From Rhizobium sp. CSW-27 (GTDB lineage Bacteria > Pseudomonadota > Alphaproteobacteria > Rhizobiales > Rhizobiaceae): a DNA stretch of 64,000 bases. Positions 55,463-63,856 of the stretch are shown piece after piece. The first letter of the stretch is position 1. Each line of letters begins with the position of its first letter. The notes below the pieces were generated by a model. The model was not told the origin of the DNA and searched no databases. It saw only the letters and a list, made by a program, of their open reading frames with translations. The stretch spans positions 248,001 through 312,000 of the forward strand of contig NZ_JAHHZO010000001.1 in NCBI RefSeq assembly GCF_018760785.1. Direction: 5' to 3'. Position numbers and translations under genes: made by a program.

Positions 55463-56251
55463 ATGGATTTCGGCATATCCGACAAGCGGGCACTCGTGCT
55501 CGCCTCCTCGCGCGGCCTCGGGCTCGGCATTGCGACGGCGCTCGCGGCAGAAGGGGCAAGCGTGCTTCTCTGCGGCCGAAGCGGCGAGACGCTGGCGGAG
55601 AATTGCCGGAGGATCAATGCGGCGGGCAAGGGCAAGGCGGACTGGGTCTGGGCGGACCTCGCCGAAGAGGATGCGGTGGCCAACCTGGTCAGGTCCGTCG
55701 AGGGAAAATTCGGTGGCCTCGACATTCTCGTCAACAATACCGGCGGCCCGACGCCGGGCACTGCCGAGGAAATGACCGTGGAAAAGCTCGACAGCTTTTT
55801 CCAGACCATGGTCCTGCGGGTGATCACGCTGACCAACGCTTTCCTGCCGGGCATGAAGGCGCAAGGCTTTGGCCGCATCCTGACGGTTGCCTCCTCCGGC
55901 GTCATCGAGCCGATCCCCAACCTCGCCCTGTCCAACACGTTGCGTGGCGCGCTGGTCGGCTGGAACAAGACGCTCGCGACGGAAGTCGCGCCGTTCGGCA
56001 TCACCGCGAACATGATCCTGCCCGGACGCATCCACACCGACCGCATCGATGAACTGGACGGCGCCAATGCCAGACGCCAGGGGAAAAGCCTGGAGGAGGT
56101 GCGCGCCGCCTCCATCAGCACGATTCCCGCCGGTCGGCTCGGCACGGTGGAAGAGTTCGGCGCGGTCGGTGCCTTCCTCTGCTCCGGCCCGGCCGCTTAC
56201 GTCACCGGCAGCATGATCCGCGTCGATGGCGGCGCCGCCCGCTCGCTCTAA
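55463..56251 (+). CDS. SDR-family oxidoreductase with altered catalytic motif
   Basis: A 262-residue short-chain dehydrogenase/reductase fold protein. I chose the ATG at 55463 (MDFGISDKRALVLASS); AAGGAAG lies upstream. The cofactor loop is ASSRGLGLGIA (not the usual TGxxxGxG), and DILVNNTGGP and the downstream FGITANMILPGRIHTDRI segments are conserved. The catalytic Tyr-x-x-x-Lys is replaced by LALSNTLRGALVGWNK, so the classical tetrad is missing. I recall a BKR-like SDR subgroup with just such a change. It may therefore reduce an unusual substrate or lack activity. Confidence 0.85.
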   Translation: MDFGISDKRALVLASSRGLGLGIATALAAEGASVLLCGRSGETLAENCRRINAAGKGKADWVWADLAEEDAVANLVRSVEGKFGGLDILVNNTGGPTPGTAEEMTVEKLDSFFQTMVLRVITLTNAFLPGMKAQGFGRILTVASSGVIEPIPNLALSNTLRGALVGWNKTLATEVAPFGITANMILPGRIHTDRIDELDGANARRQGKSLEEVRAASISTIPAGRLGTVEEFGAVGAFLCSGPAAYVTGSMIRVDGGAARSL

Positions 56252-56448
56252 GAGTTGATCGGCCATCCGGATTGCCGGATGCCGGCCGCGTGCTATGGTG
56301 CGCTGCCGGCTGCACAAGGCGGTCCGGCGCCCTCCGTAGGGCCGCAGGCAGAGGCGCGCTCCGGACGGCGCGCCTTGTCCATCGCCTGTGCCTCCGCGTC
56401 GCCGGCGAGACAACATGTAAGGGGGCAATGCCCTCGGGAGATTGAAGC

Positions 56449-56649
56449 ATGCGCGCTGCCCGCCTCGCCTTGAAGGTGCTTGCCTGTCTCTGCCTGCTGA
56501 TCGGCCTTGTCTGGATGGGACAGGGCAGCGGCTACTTTCCCTATCCGGCCTCCAGCTTCATGATCGACCAGACCCCCTGGATAATCTATGGCGGGCTGGT
56601 GTGTGTGGCAGGTCTTGCACTGCTGTTTGTCTCGCGCTCGCGCAGCTGA
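56449..56649 (+). CDS. Small membrane protein, 66 residues
   Basis: A 66-residue protein with two hydrophobic helices: about residues 6-25 (LKVLACLCLLIGLVW) and 43-60 (WIIYGGLVCVAGLALLF), joined by a short loop with YFPYPASSFM. The ORF starts MRAARLALK; the ribosome-binding site GGGAG lies about 8 bases upstream. Similar two-helix proteins are common in rhizobia and of unknown function. It lies between the SDR gene and the RND operon. Confidence 0.7.
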   Translation: MRAARLALKVLACLCLLIGLVWMGQGSGYFPYPASSFMIDQTPWIIYGGLVCVAGLALLFVSRSRS

Positions 56650-56822
56650 CGAGGTCGCGTCCGGGAGGCAGACTTCACGTCTTCGCGAGCCGCGACATTT
56701 TGCACCACATTACCGAAGTTTAAGGTGATTTTTGCAGGCCGCGGGCGTTTCTTGATCGCATCGCCATATTGCACTGCAGCAACGGGCGATCCCCTTTCAC
56801 TCGACGCTTTCGGGCCCCGCTC

Positions 56823-58157
56823 ATGAAAAAGCTCTGGACCTCTCTCGGCATTATCGCCATCGGCGTCGGTGGCGCCTGGTATTATCGCGATTCCCTGCCC
56901 GCCGCCCTGCAAATTCCAAGCCTGCGCCAGCTCGCCGCAGCCGCCGGCCTCGGTGAAACCGTTCCTACCAGGGGCGATGGTGAGCGCCACGCCGCAGCCG
57001 CTGACGAGGGAGCGGGCACCGGCCAGCACCGCCAGGGCCAGGGCGGCGGACAGCAGGCCGCCGGTCAGGGCCAGGGTCCGGGTCAGGGGCGCCGCAACGG
57101 CGGCCCGATGACGGTGCGCACCATGGCCGCTACCGAAGGCACGCTGCCCATGGATGTTGCCGCCAACGGCTTTGCCGAAGCCGCCGACTCCACCACCATT
57201 GCCGCCCTGCAACAGGGCCTCGTTCTGTCCATCGCAGCAAAGGACGGCCAGGAGGTGAAGGCCGGCGACCTGATTGCCAAGCTGGACGACCGAACGGCGC
57301 TTGCCGCGGTCAACAAGGACAAGGCCAACATTGCCAGCGACGAGGCAACCCTTGCCGAAGCGATTGCCGCCTTCCAGCGCGCCGAAAGCCTGATGAAGCA
57401 GAACGCGCAGTCGCAGCAGAGTTTCGAGCAGGCCAAGGCCGCACGCGATACCGCCGCCGCCAAGCTGGAAGCAGACAAGGCGACGCTCGCCTCCGACCAG
57501 GTGACGCTCGAACACACCGATATCCGCGCCCCCTATGACGGGCGCCTCGGCGACATCACCGTCAGCCCCGGCGCCTATGTGAGCGCCGGTGCCACCATCG
57601 TCACGATCACCCGCTACGATCCCATCTCCGTCGCCTTCCGCCTGCCGCAGCGCTATCTGCCGGATCTGCATCGAGGCCTCACCGATGCGATTGCCGTGGA
57701 TGCCGACCCGGCCGCGACCGGTGGCGTGGACGATCGCGGCATTCTGTCCTTCTTCGACAACACGGTCGACGAAAGCTCGGGCACGGTTCTCGCCAAGGCG
57801 GAATTCAAGAACGACAAGGGCACGCTCTGGCCGGGTCAGAACGTCAATGTAACGGTGCATTTCCAGCCGAGCGGCCGATCCGTCATCGTGCCAACGGTTG
57901 CCGTGCGCCCCGGCGCCGAAGGCTCGTTCGTCTATACGGTCGATGAGGCCGGCCGGGTGCATGCGACGAAGGTGACGGTTGCACGCGCCAATGGCGACCA
58001 GACGGCCATCACCTCCGGTCTTGCGCAGGGCGATCATGTGGTGGTGGAAGGCCAGGTGCAACTGGCTGATGGCCAGCACGTGCTCGAACAGTTCGCCGGT
58101 GACAGGCCGCTGCCGGTTGCCGATGCCACCGCCGTGACGGGAGCCGTCCAGCCATGA
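56823..58157 (+). CDS. RND efflux system, membrane-fusion (periplasmic adaptor) subunit
   Basis: A 444-residue adaptor protein with one N-terminal transmembrane or signal helix (MKKLWTSLGIIAIGVGGAWYY). A Gly/Gln-rich low-complexity stretch covers about residues 63-95, followed by the lipoyl/coiled-coil/beta-barrel layout of MdtA/AcrA: VLSIAAKDGQEVKAGDLI (about 135), a hairpin through about 165-235, and YDPISVAFRLP. The ATG at 56823 follows from the helix. The stop codon overlaps the next start as ATGA, so the two form an operon. Confidence 0.93.
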   Translation: MKKLWTSLGIIAIGVGGAWYYRDSLPAALQIPSLRQLAAAAGLGETVPTRGDGERHAAAADEGAGTGQHRQGQGGGQQAAGQGQGPGQGRRNGGPMTVRTMAATEGTLPMDVAANGFAEAADSTTIAALQQGLVLSIAAKDGQEVKAGDLIAKLDDRTALAAVNKDKANIASDEATLAEAIAAFQRAESLMKQNAQSQQSFEQAKAARDTAAAKLEADKATLASDQVTLEHTDIRAPYDGRLGDITVSPGAYVSAGATIVTITRYDPISVAFRLPQRYLPDLHRGLTDAIAVDADPAATGGVDDRGILSFFDNTVDESSGTVLAKAEFKNDKGTLWPGQNVNVTVHFQPSGRSVIVPTVAVRPGAEGSFVYTVDEAGRVHATKVTVARANGDQTAITSGLAQGDHVVVEGQVQLADGQHVLEQFAGDRPLPVADATAVTGAVQP

Positions 58158-61100
58158 TCCCAGCCTTCTGTATAAACAGGCCGGTTGCCACCACACTGCT
58201 GGCCATCGGTCTCGTGCTTGCCGGTCTGGCCGGCTATCGGCAGCTGCCGGTGGCCGCCCTGCCGAAGGTCGACTTCCCGACCATCAACGTCTCGGCCTCG
58301 CTGTCGGGCGCATCGCCGGAGACCATGGCAACCTCGGTTGCCACGCCGCTGATCAAGAAGTTCGAGACCATTCCGGGCGTCAGCGAAATCAGCGCGACGA
58401 ACTCGCTCGGCAATACCTCGATCGTCCTGCAGTTCGACCTCAACCGCAACATCGATGCGGCGGCGGCCGACGTGCAGGCCGCCATCTCGCAGGCCACTCG
58501 CCAGCTTCCCAGCAACATGACGACGGCGCCGAGCTATCGCAAGACCAATCCGGCGGATGCGCCGATCCTGCTTCTGGCGATCAATTCGGACGAACTTCCC
58601 CGCTCGAAGGTGGACGAGATCGCCGAGGATGTCGTCTCGCCGCTGCTCTCAACCCTGCCCGGCGTGGCGGAGGTCAGCATCTACGGCTCGCAGACCTATG
58701 CGGTGCGCATCGGCCTCGATCCGACGGCCCTGCAGGCCCGCAGCCTGGGCGTCGACACCGTCACCTCGGCCATTGCGAATGCCAACAACCAGACGCCGGT
58801 CGGCACGCTGCAGACGGCAGAACAGCGGCTGACGATCGACGCCAAGACCCAGCGCACCAATGCCGACGAGTTCCGCTCTCTGGTGATTGCCACCAAGAAC
58901 GGTGCGCCGATCCATCTCGGCGATGTCGCTCGGGTGGAGGACAGCGTCGAGAACCTCGATGCGGGCAGCTGGTACGACGGCAAGCGGTCGATCATCCTCG
59001 CGGTCCAGCGCCAGCCGGATGCCAATACCGTCGACGTGGTGGACGAGATCCGCGCGAAACTGCCGGCGCTTGAAGCGCAACTGCCGCCGTCGGTGAAGCT
59101 CAACGTGATGAACGATGCCTCCATCGCCATCAAGGATGCCATCAAGGACGTGCAGTTCACGCTGATCCTGACGATCGGCCTCGTGGTGCTGGTGATCTAC
59201 CTGTTCACCGGCCACCTGATGGCGACGGTCATTCCGGGCCTGGCGGTGCCGCTGTCGCTGATTACCACCTTCGGCGCGATGTATGTGATGGGCTACAGCA
59301 TCGATAATATCTCGCTGCTCGGCCTCACCCTTTCCGTCGGCCTGGTGGTGGACGATGCCATCGTGATGCTGGAGAACATCCTGCGCCTGCACGAGGAAGG
59401 GCTGCCGATGCGCGAGGCGGCACTGAAGGGGGCCGCCGAAGTCAGCTACACGATCCTGTCCATGTCGATCTCGCTGGTCGCCGTCTTCATCCCCATCCTG
59501 CTGATGGGCGGCGTGGTCGGACGCCTGTTCAACGAGTTCGGCATGGTGGTGACCCTCGCCATCATGGCCTCGGCGCTCGTCTCGCTGACGGTGACGCCGA
59601 TGCTCGGCTCGCGCCTATCCTCGCATTCGGGGCGCCCGCCGCTGATCATCCGCTGGTTCGAGGCCGGCTTCGGCTACACGCTGAAGGGCTATGACCGCTC
59701 GGTCTCCTGGTGTCTGAGGCATCGCGGCGTGGTGATGCTGAGCTTCCTCGCCTCCATCGCCGCCTCGGCCTGGCTGTTTTTGACGCTGCCCTCCAGCTTC
59801 TTCCCGCAGGAGGATATCGGTCGCCTGTCGATCTCCACCCGTGCCCGCGAGGACATTTCCTATCCGGCCATGCGCGACCTGCAGGCGCAGGTGGCGGAGA
59901 TCGTCGGCAAAAATCCGGCGGTGCAGCATGTCACCTCCATTGTCGGCGGCAATTCCCGCAGTCCGCTGAACAACGGCACCATGTTCGTCGAACTGAAGGA
60001 CAAGGAGCATCGGCCGCCGCTCTCCCAGACTATCGACGAGTTGCGCAAGGCAACCGCGAGGGTCGCCGGCATCAAGACCTTCATTACGCCACAGCAGAGC
60101 CTGCGCTTCGGTGGCCGCAGCACCGCCTCGCAATATCAGTTGGTCATCCAGGCCCTGAACGCCTCGACCACCAATGAATGGGCCGGCAAGATCCAGACCG
60201 CGCTGCGCCAGGATCGCCTTTTCACCGATGTCACCTCCGATGCGCAGAACGGCGCCATCGGGGCCGATATCAAGGTGGATACGGAAAAGGCCGCCGCCTA
60301 CGGCATCACCAACGACCAGCTGCGCAAGACGCTGGAAATGGCCTTTGGCGGCTATACCGCAGCACAGATCCAGTCGACCGGCGACAGCTATGACGTGATC
60401 GTCGAATTCGACAGGTCGAAGCCTTGGGACGACGAGTTCCTCCGCGACATCAACGTGCTGTCCTCCAAGTCGGGAGCCCTGGTGCCGCTGTCGAACTTCG
60501 CCTCCGTCGAGCGCAAGCAGGCGCCGGTGACGATCAACCAGACCGGTCAGCTGGTCTCGACCACCGTCTCCTTCAACCTGCCGGATGGCGTGTCGCTCAG
60601 CCAGGCCACCACCCGCATCGATCAGATCAAGCAGGATCTGAACATGCCGAGCGATGTCTTCACCTCCTATGGCGGCAATGCGGCGATCTTCAAGGAAAGC
60701 CAGGGCAATACCGGCCTGCTGATCCTCGCCGCGGTGCTGACGATCTACGTGGTGCTCGGCGTGCTCTACGAAAGCTTCATCCATCCGCTGACCATCCTGT
60801 CGGGGCTTCCGGCTGCGGCCTTCGGCGCGCTGATTGCGCTGAAGGTGATGAACTTCGACCTGTCGGTGATCGCCCTCATCGGTCTCCTGATGCTGATCGG
60901 CATCGTCAAGAAGAACGCCATCATGATGATCGACGTGGCGGTCGAGTTGATCCGCGACAAGGGCGAAGCCGCCACAGCGGCCATCCACGAGGCATGCGTG
61001 CGCCGTTTCCGGCCGATCATGATGACCACCTTCTGCGCCCTGCTCGGTGCTCTGCCGATCGCGCTCGGCTCCGGCGCCAGCTCGGAGCTGCGACAGCCGC

Positions 61101-61285
61101 TCGGCATCGCCGTCGTCGGCGGCCTGATCGTCTCGCAGATGCTGACGCTGTTCATCACGCCGGTCATCTTCGTCGAGATGGACCGGCTGGGACGCGGCCT
61201 ACAGCGGTTGTTCTCGCGAGGGTCGCATCAGCCGGCAGCCAATTCGGAGGCGTTCGATATCAAGGTACAGGCTGCGGCCGAGTAA
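58154..61285 (+). CDS. RND efflux transporter permease (MdtB/AcrB-like)
   Basis: A 1043-residue proton-driven pump with 12 transmembrane helices and two large periplasmic loops. It begins MIPAFCINRPVATTLLAIGL, and the proton-relay Asp pair is in GLVVDDAIVMLENIL (about residue 400). A second GLLMLIGIVKKNAIMM region (about 915) matches the last repeat. It overlaps the adaptor gene as ATGA. No outer-membrane channel gene follows, so it must share a TolC-type protein encoded elsewhere. Substrates (drugs, bile-like compounds or plant phenolics) are not determined. Confidence 0.95.
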   Translation: MIPAFCINRPVATTLLAIGLVLAGLAGYRQLPVAALPKVDFPTINVSASLSGASPETMATSVATPLIKKFETIPGVSEISATNSLGNTSIVLQFDLNRNIDAAAADVQAAISQATRQLPSNMTTAPSYRKTNPADAPILLLAINSDELPRSKVDEIAEDVVSPLLSTLPGVAEVSIYGSQTYAVRIGLDPTALQARSLGVDTVTSAIANANNQTPVGTLQTAEQRLTIDAKTQRTNADEFRSLVIATKNGAPIHLGDVARVEDSVENLDAGSWYDGKRSIILAVQRQPDANTVDVVDEIRAKLPALEAQLPPSVKLNVMNDASIAIKDAIKDVQFTLILTIGLVVLVIYLFTGHLMATVIPGLAVPLSLITTFGAMYVMGYSIDNISLLGLTLSVGLVVDDAIVMLENILRLHEEGLPMREAALKGAAEVSYTILSMSISLVAVFIPILLMGGVVGRLFNEFGMVVTLAIMASALVSLTVTPMLGSRLSSHSGRPPLIIRWFEAGFGYTLKGYDRSVSWCLRHRGVVMLSFLASIAASAWLFLTLPSSFFPQEDIGRLSISTRAREDISYPAMRDLQAQVAEIVGKNPAVQHVTSIVGGNSRSPLNNGTMFVELKDKEHRPPLSQTIDELRKATARVAGIKTFITPQQSLRFGGRSTASQYQLVIQALNASTTNEWAGKIQTALRQDRLFTDVTSDAQNGAIGADIKVDTEKAAAYGITNDQLRKTLEMAFGGYTAAQIQSTGDSYDVIVEFDRSKPWDDEFLRDINVLSSKSGALVPLSNFASVERKQAPVTINQTGQLVSTTVSFNLPDGVSLSQATTRIDQIKQDLNMPSDVFTSYGGNAAIFKESQGNTGLLILAAVLTIYVVLGVLYESFIHPLTILSGLPAAAFGALIALKVMNFDLSVIALIGLLMLIGIVKKNAIMMIDVAVELIRDKGEAATAAIHEACVRRFRPIMMTTFCALLGALPIALGSGASSELRQPLGIAVVGGLIVSQMLTLFITPVIFVEMDRLGRGLQRLFSRGSHQPAANSEAFDIKVQAAAE

Positions 61286-61304
61286 ACAGCAGGATTGACA
61301 GCGG

Positions 61305-61327
61305 GACGCCGGGCCAGCCCCGGCGTC
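61305..61327 (+). terminator. Terminator of the RND operon
   Basis: GACGCCGGG-CCAGC-CCCGGCGTC is a perfect 9-bp stem with a 5-base loop, 19 bp after the permease stop codon. Only a weak T-run (TTC) follows. Confidence 0.7.
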
Positions 61328-61479
61328 TTCGTGTCCGGCGTCTTGAAATCTTCATGCTGCCGTGCGATCAGCGCCACCTCACGATTTCAACGAGGGGCGC
61401 ACGGTCGCCCTTTTCTTGTTCGGAACGCGGCCAGACGCGATCCGCTTCAGAAACATTGCAGACAGGAAGGACGTTCGGC

Positions 61480-62775
61480 ATGGCACGCGCGCTCGGGCTC
61501 GATTTCGGCACGACCAATACCGTTCTGGCGCTGGCCGAAGCCAGCGGCACCACTACGCATTCGCTGCCCTTCACGAGCAGCGCCGGCACCAGCGACAGCA
61601 TGCGCACCGCGCTCTCCTTCATGAAGGATGCCGCTCTCGGCGTCCAGGCGCTGAAAGTCGAGGCCGGCCAGGCGGCGATCCGCATGTTCATCGACAATCC
61701 CGGCGACTGCCGTTTCCTGCAGTCGATCAAGACCTTTGCGGCAAGCGCCGCCTTCCAGGCAACGCTCGTCTTTGCGCGGCGCCAGCAGTTCGAGGACCTT
61801 ATGGAGGTGTTCCTGCGCCGCCTGAAGGCCTATGCCGGCGAGGAATGGCCCTCGGAGATCTCCCGCCTCATGGTGGGGCGCCCGGTGCGCTTTGCCGGCG
61901 CCAATCCGGATGAGGCTCTGGCGCTGACGCGCTATCAGGCTGCCCTCTCCCGCTTCGGCTTTCCGGAAATCCATTACGTCTACGAGCCGGTCGCGGCCGC
62001 CTATTACTTCGCCCAGTCGCTGACGCGCGACGCCAATGTACTGGTCGCCGATTTCGGTGGCGGCACCACCGACTATTCGCTGATCCGCTTCGAACGTCAT
62101 GCGGGCCAGCTGCGCGCCGTGCCGATCGGCCATTCCGGTGTCGGCATTGCCGGCGATCACTTCGATTACCGGCTGATCGACAATCTGGTCTCGCCCGAAA
62201 TCGGCAAGGGCAGCCATTTCAAGAGTTTTGGCAAGCTTCTGGATGTGCCGGCCGGTTACTATGCGAATTTCGGCCGCTGGAACCAGCTGTCGATCTTCAA
62301 GACGACGCGCGAATTCACCGACCTGCAGTCGCTGGTCCGCTCCGCGACCGAGCCGGACAAGCTGGAACTCTTCATCGAACTGATCGAGCATGACGAGGGC
62401 TATCCGCTCTACCAGGCGATCTCCGCCACCAAGATGGCACTGTCGCAGGCGGAAGAGGCTGAATTCCGATTCGCGCCACTCGGCAGGGCCGGCCACAAGA
62501 CGGTGAAACGCAGCGATTTCGAAAGCTGGATCGCCGACGACCTTGCCCGCATCGAGGAGGCGCTCGACGAGGTGCTGACCAGGACCAATACGCCGGCAGG
62601 CGCGGTTGACAAGGTGTTCCTGACCGGCGGCACATCCTTCGTACCGGCCGTGCGCAACATCTTCCGCCGGCGTTTCGACGATGGCCGCATCGAAAGCGGC
62701 GGCGAGCTCCTGTCGATTGCCCATGGCCTGGCGCTCATCGGCGAAAGCGGCGACGTTCAGCAGTGGGCGGCCTGA
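61480..62775 (+). CDS. Hsp70-family ATPase, YegD-like
   Basis: A 431-residue actin/Hsp70 ATPase-domain protein. Phosphate 1 is GLDFGTTNTVLAL (residue 6), phosphate 2 is VADFGGGTTDYSLI (about 190), and VFLTGGTSFVPAVRN (about 382) is the adenosine motif. It lacks the C-terminal peptide-binding domain of DnaK, as in YegD, so it probably works on its own or with partners outside the window. The start ATG at 61480 has GGAAGGA upstream; the frame runs open far into the pump gene. Its role is unknown. Confidence 0.9.
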   Translation: MARALGLDFGTTNTVLALAEASGTTTHSLPFTSSAGTSDSMRTALSFMKDAALGVQALKVEAGQAAIRMFIDNPGDCRFLQSIKTFAASAAFQATLVFARRQQFEDLMEVFLRRLKAYAGEEWPSEISRLMVGRPVRFAGANPDEALALTRYQAALSRFGFPEIHYVYEPVAAAYYFAQSLTRDANVLVADFGGGTTDYSLIRFERHAGQLRAVPIGHSGVGIAGDHFDYRLIDNLVSPEIGKGSHFKSFGKLLDVPAGYYANFGRWNQLSIFKTTREFTDLQSLVRSATEPDKLELFIELIEHDEGYPLYQAISATKMALSQAEEAEFRFAPLGRAGHKTVKRSDFESWIADDLARIEEALDEVLTRTNTPAGAVDKVFLTGGTSFVPAVRNIFRRRFDDGRIESGGELLSIAHGLALIGESGDVQQWAA

Positions 62776-62829
62776 AGGAAACGCCCTGCATGGCTTTCTC
62801 GTGACGTCGGGATCGGCTAAGGTCAGACC

Positions 62830-63705
62830 ATGACAGCCGCCGAGCCCCTTTCCCCCGCAGCCCTCTCCGCCCTTCTGCATTTCTATGCGGATTGCGGCGT
62901 GGAATGGCTGCTGGAGGACGCGCCAGTCGATCGTATTGCCGAATTTTCCGAACAGCAGGCGGCGCGCGCTGCGCAGCGGCGCGAACGGCCGGCGGCCCCG
63001 CAGCAGGCGCCGGCCCGGCCAGCAGCTGCCGGCACAGCCGCGCGCGGCACGGCAACACCGGTTCAGCGCTCTTCCGCGCCCGCAGCCGCCATTGCCGTTC
63101 CGGACGCGGACGCCGTGGCCGCGGCGCGGCAGGCCGCCCGTGACGCCCGGACGCTGGACGAGCTGAAGCTGGCGCTCGAGGCCTTCGGCGGCTGCAATCT
63201 GAAGAACGGCGCCCGCTCCACCGTGTTTGCCACCGGCAGCCCCACCTCCGGCGTGATGGTGCTCGGCCCGATGCCGACCGCCGATGACGACCGCGATGGC
63301 CTTCCCTTTTCCGGTCGCCAGGGACAGTTGCTCGACCGCATGCTGGCGGCGATTGGCCTGTCGCGCGAGACGGTGCTACTGTCGACCGTGGTGCCGTGGC
63401 GCCCGCCGGGCAACCGGGCTCCCTCGCCCGCCGAGACAGATATCTGCCGCCCCTTCATCGAACGCCAGATCGAACTGGCCGCACCGCGCCACCTGCTGCT
63501 GCTCGGCAATTTCACCGCGCGCTTCTTTCTCGGCGAGGAGGGAACCATCTTCAGCCTGCGCGGCAGCTGGCGGGAGATCTCCATCGGCCCCCTCATCCTG
63601 CCGGCCCTGGCCAGCCTCCACCCGCAGGACCTGCTGACCGCCCCCGCCAACAAGGCGCTTGCCTGGCAGGATCTTCTGGCCTTCCGCCAGCGGCTTCAGA
63701 GCTGA
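62830..63705 (+). CDS. Family-4 uracil-DNA-glycosylase-like protein, divergent active site
   Basis: A 291-residue protein with a 110-residue Ala/Arg-rich N-terminal extension and a C-terminal UDG-fold domain. PFSGRQGQLLDRMLAAIGL, VPWRPPGNR and ICRPFIERQIEL match rhizobial family-4 UDGs. The catalytic motif A, which is usually GEAPG followed by acidic residues, reads GPMPTADDDRD, and the usual HPxY end motif reads LHPQDLL. Two of the expected iron-sulfur cysteines can be seen (GGCNLK and ICRPF). It may be inactive, altered in specificity, or have another role. Confidence 0.8.
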   Translation: MTAAEPLSPAALSALLHFYADCGVEWLLEDAPVDRIAEFSEQQAARAAQRRERPAAPQQAPARPAAAGTAARGTATPVQRSSAPAAAIAVPDADAVAAARQAARDARTLDELKLALEAFGGCNLKNGARSTVFATGSPTSGVMVLGPMPTADDDRDGLPFSGRQGQLLDRMLAAIGLSRETVLLSTVVPWRPPGNRAPSPAETDICRPFIERQIELAAPRHLLLLGNFTARFFLGEEGTIFSLRGSWREISIGPLILPALASLHPQDLLTAPANKALAWQDLLAFRQRLQS

Positions 63706-63748
63706 GTGGCGGCGGGAATCGCTCCTCTTAACAATTTATGAAAGAAGC

Positions 63749-63811
63749 CATGCAACTTGCGCATGGCAGCGGCGCGATCAGCAGCGTTGCATGAACGATG
63801 TTGCAGTGCAA
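63749..63811. promoter_or_regulatory. TTGCA palindromes upstream of the right-edge gene
   Basis: CATGCAAC (63749-63756) and GTTGCATG (63786-63793) are exact inverted copies. A perfect palindrome TTGCA-G-TGCAA follows at 63801-63811, 46 bp before the next start codon. The repeated TTGCA/TGCAA half-sites look like a transcription-factor binding pattern; no regulator is named. Confidence 0.45.
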
Positions 63812-63856
63812 TATTAGCAATGCGTCTTGGGAGGAACAGATTTAGGAACCAAGGCC

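Noticed and set aside
60424..61479. A 5' extension of the Hsp70-like frame by about 350 codons.
   Set aside because: It overlaps the RND permease in another frame; the Hsp70 domain starts at 61480.
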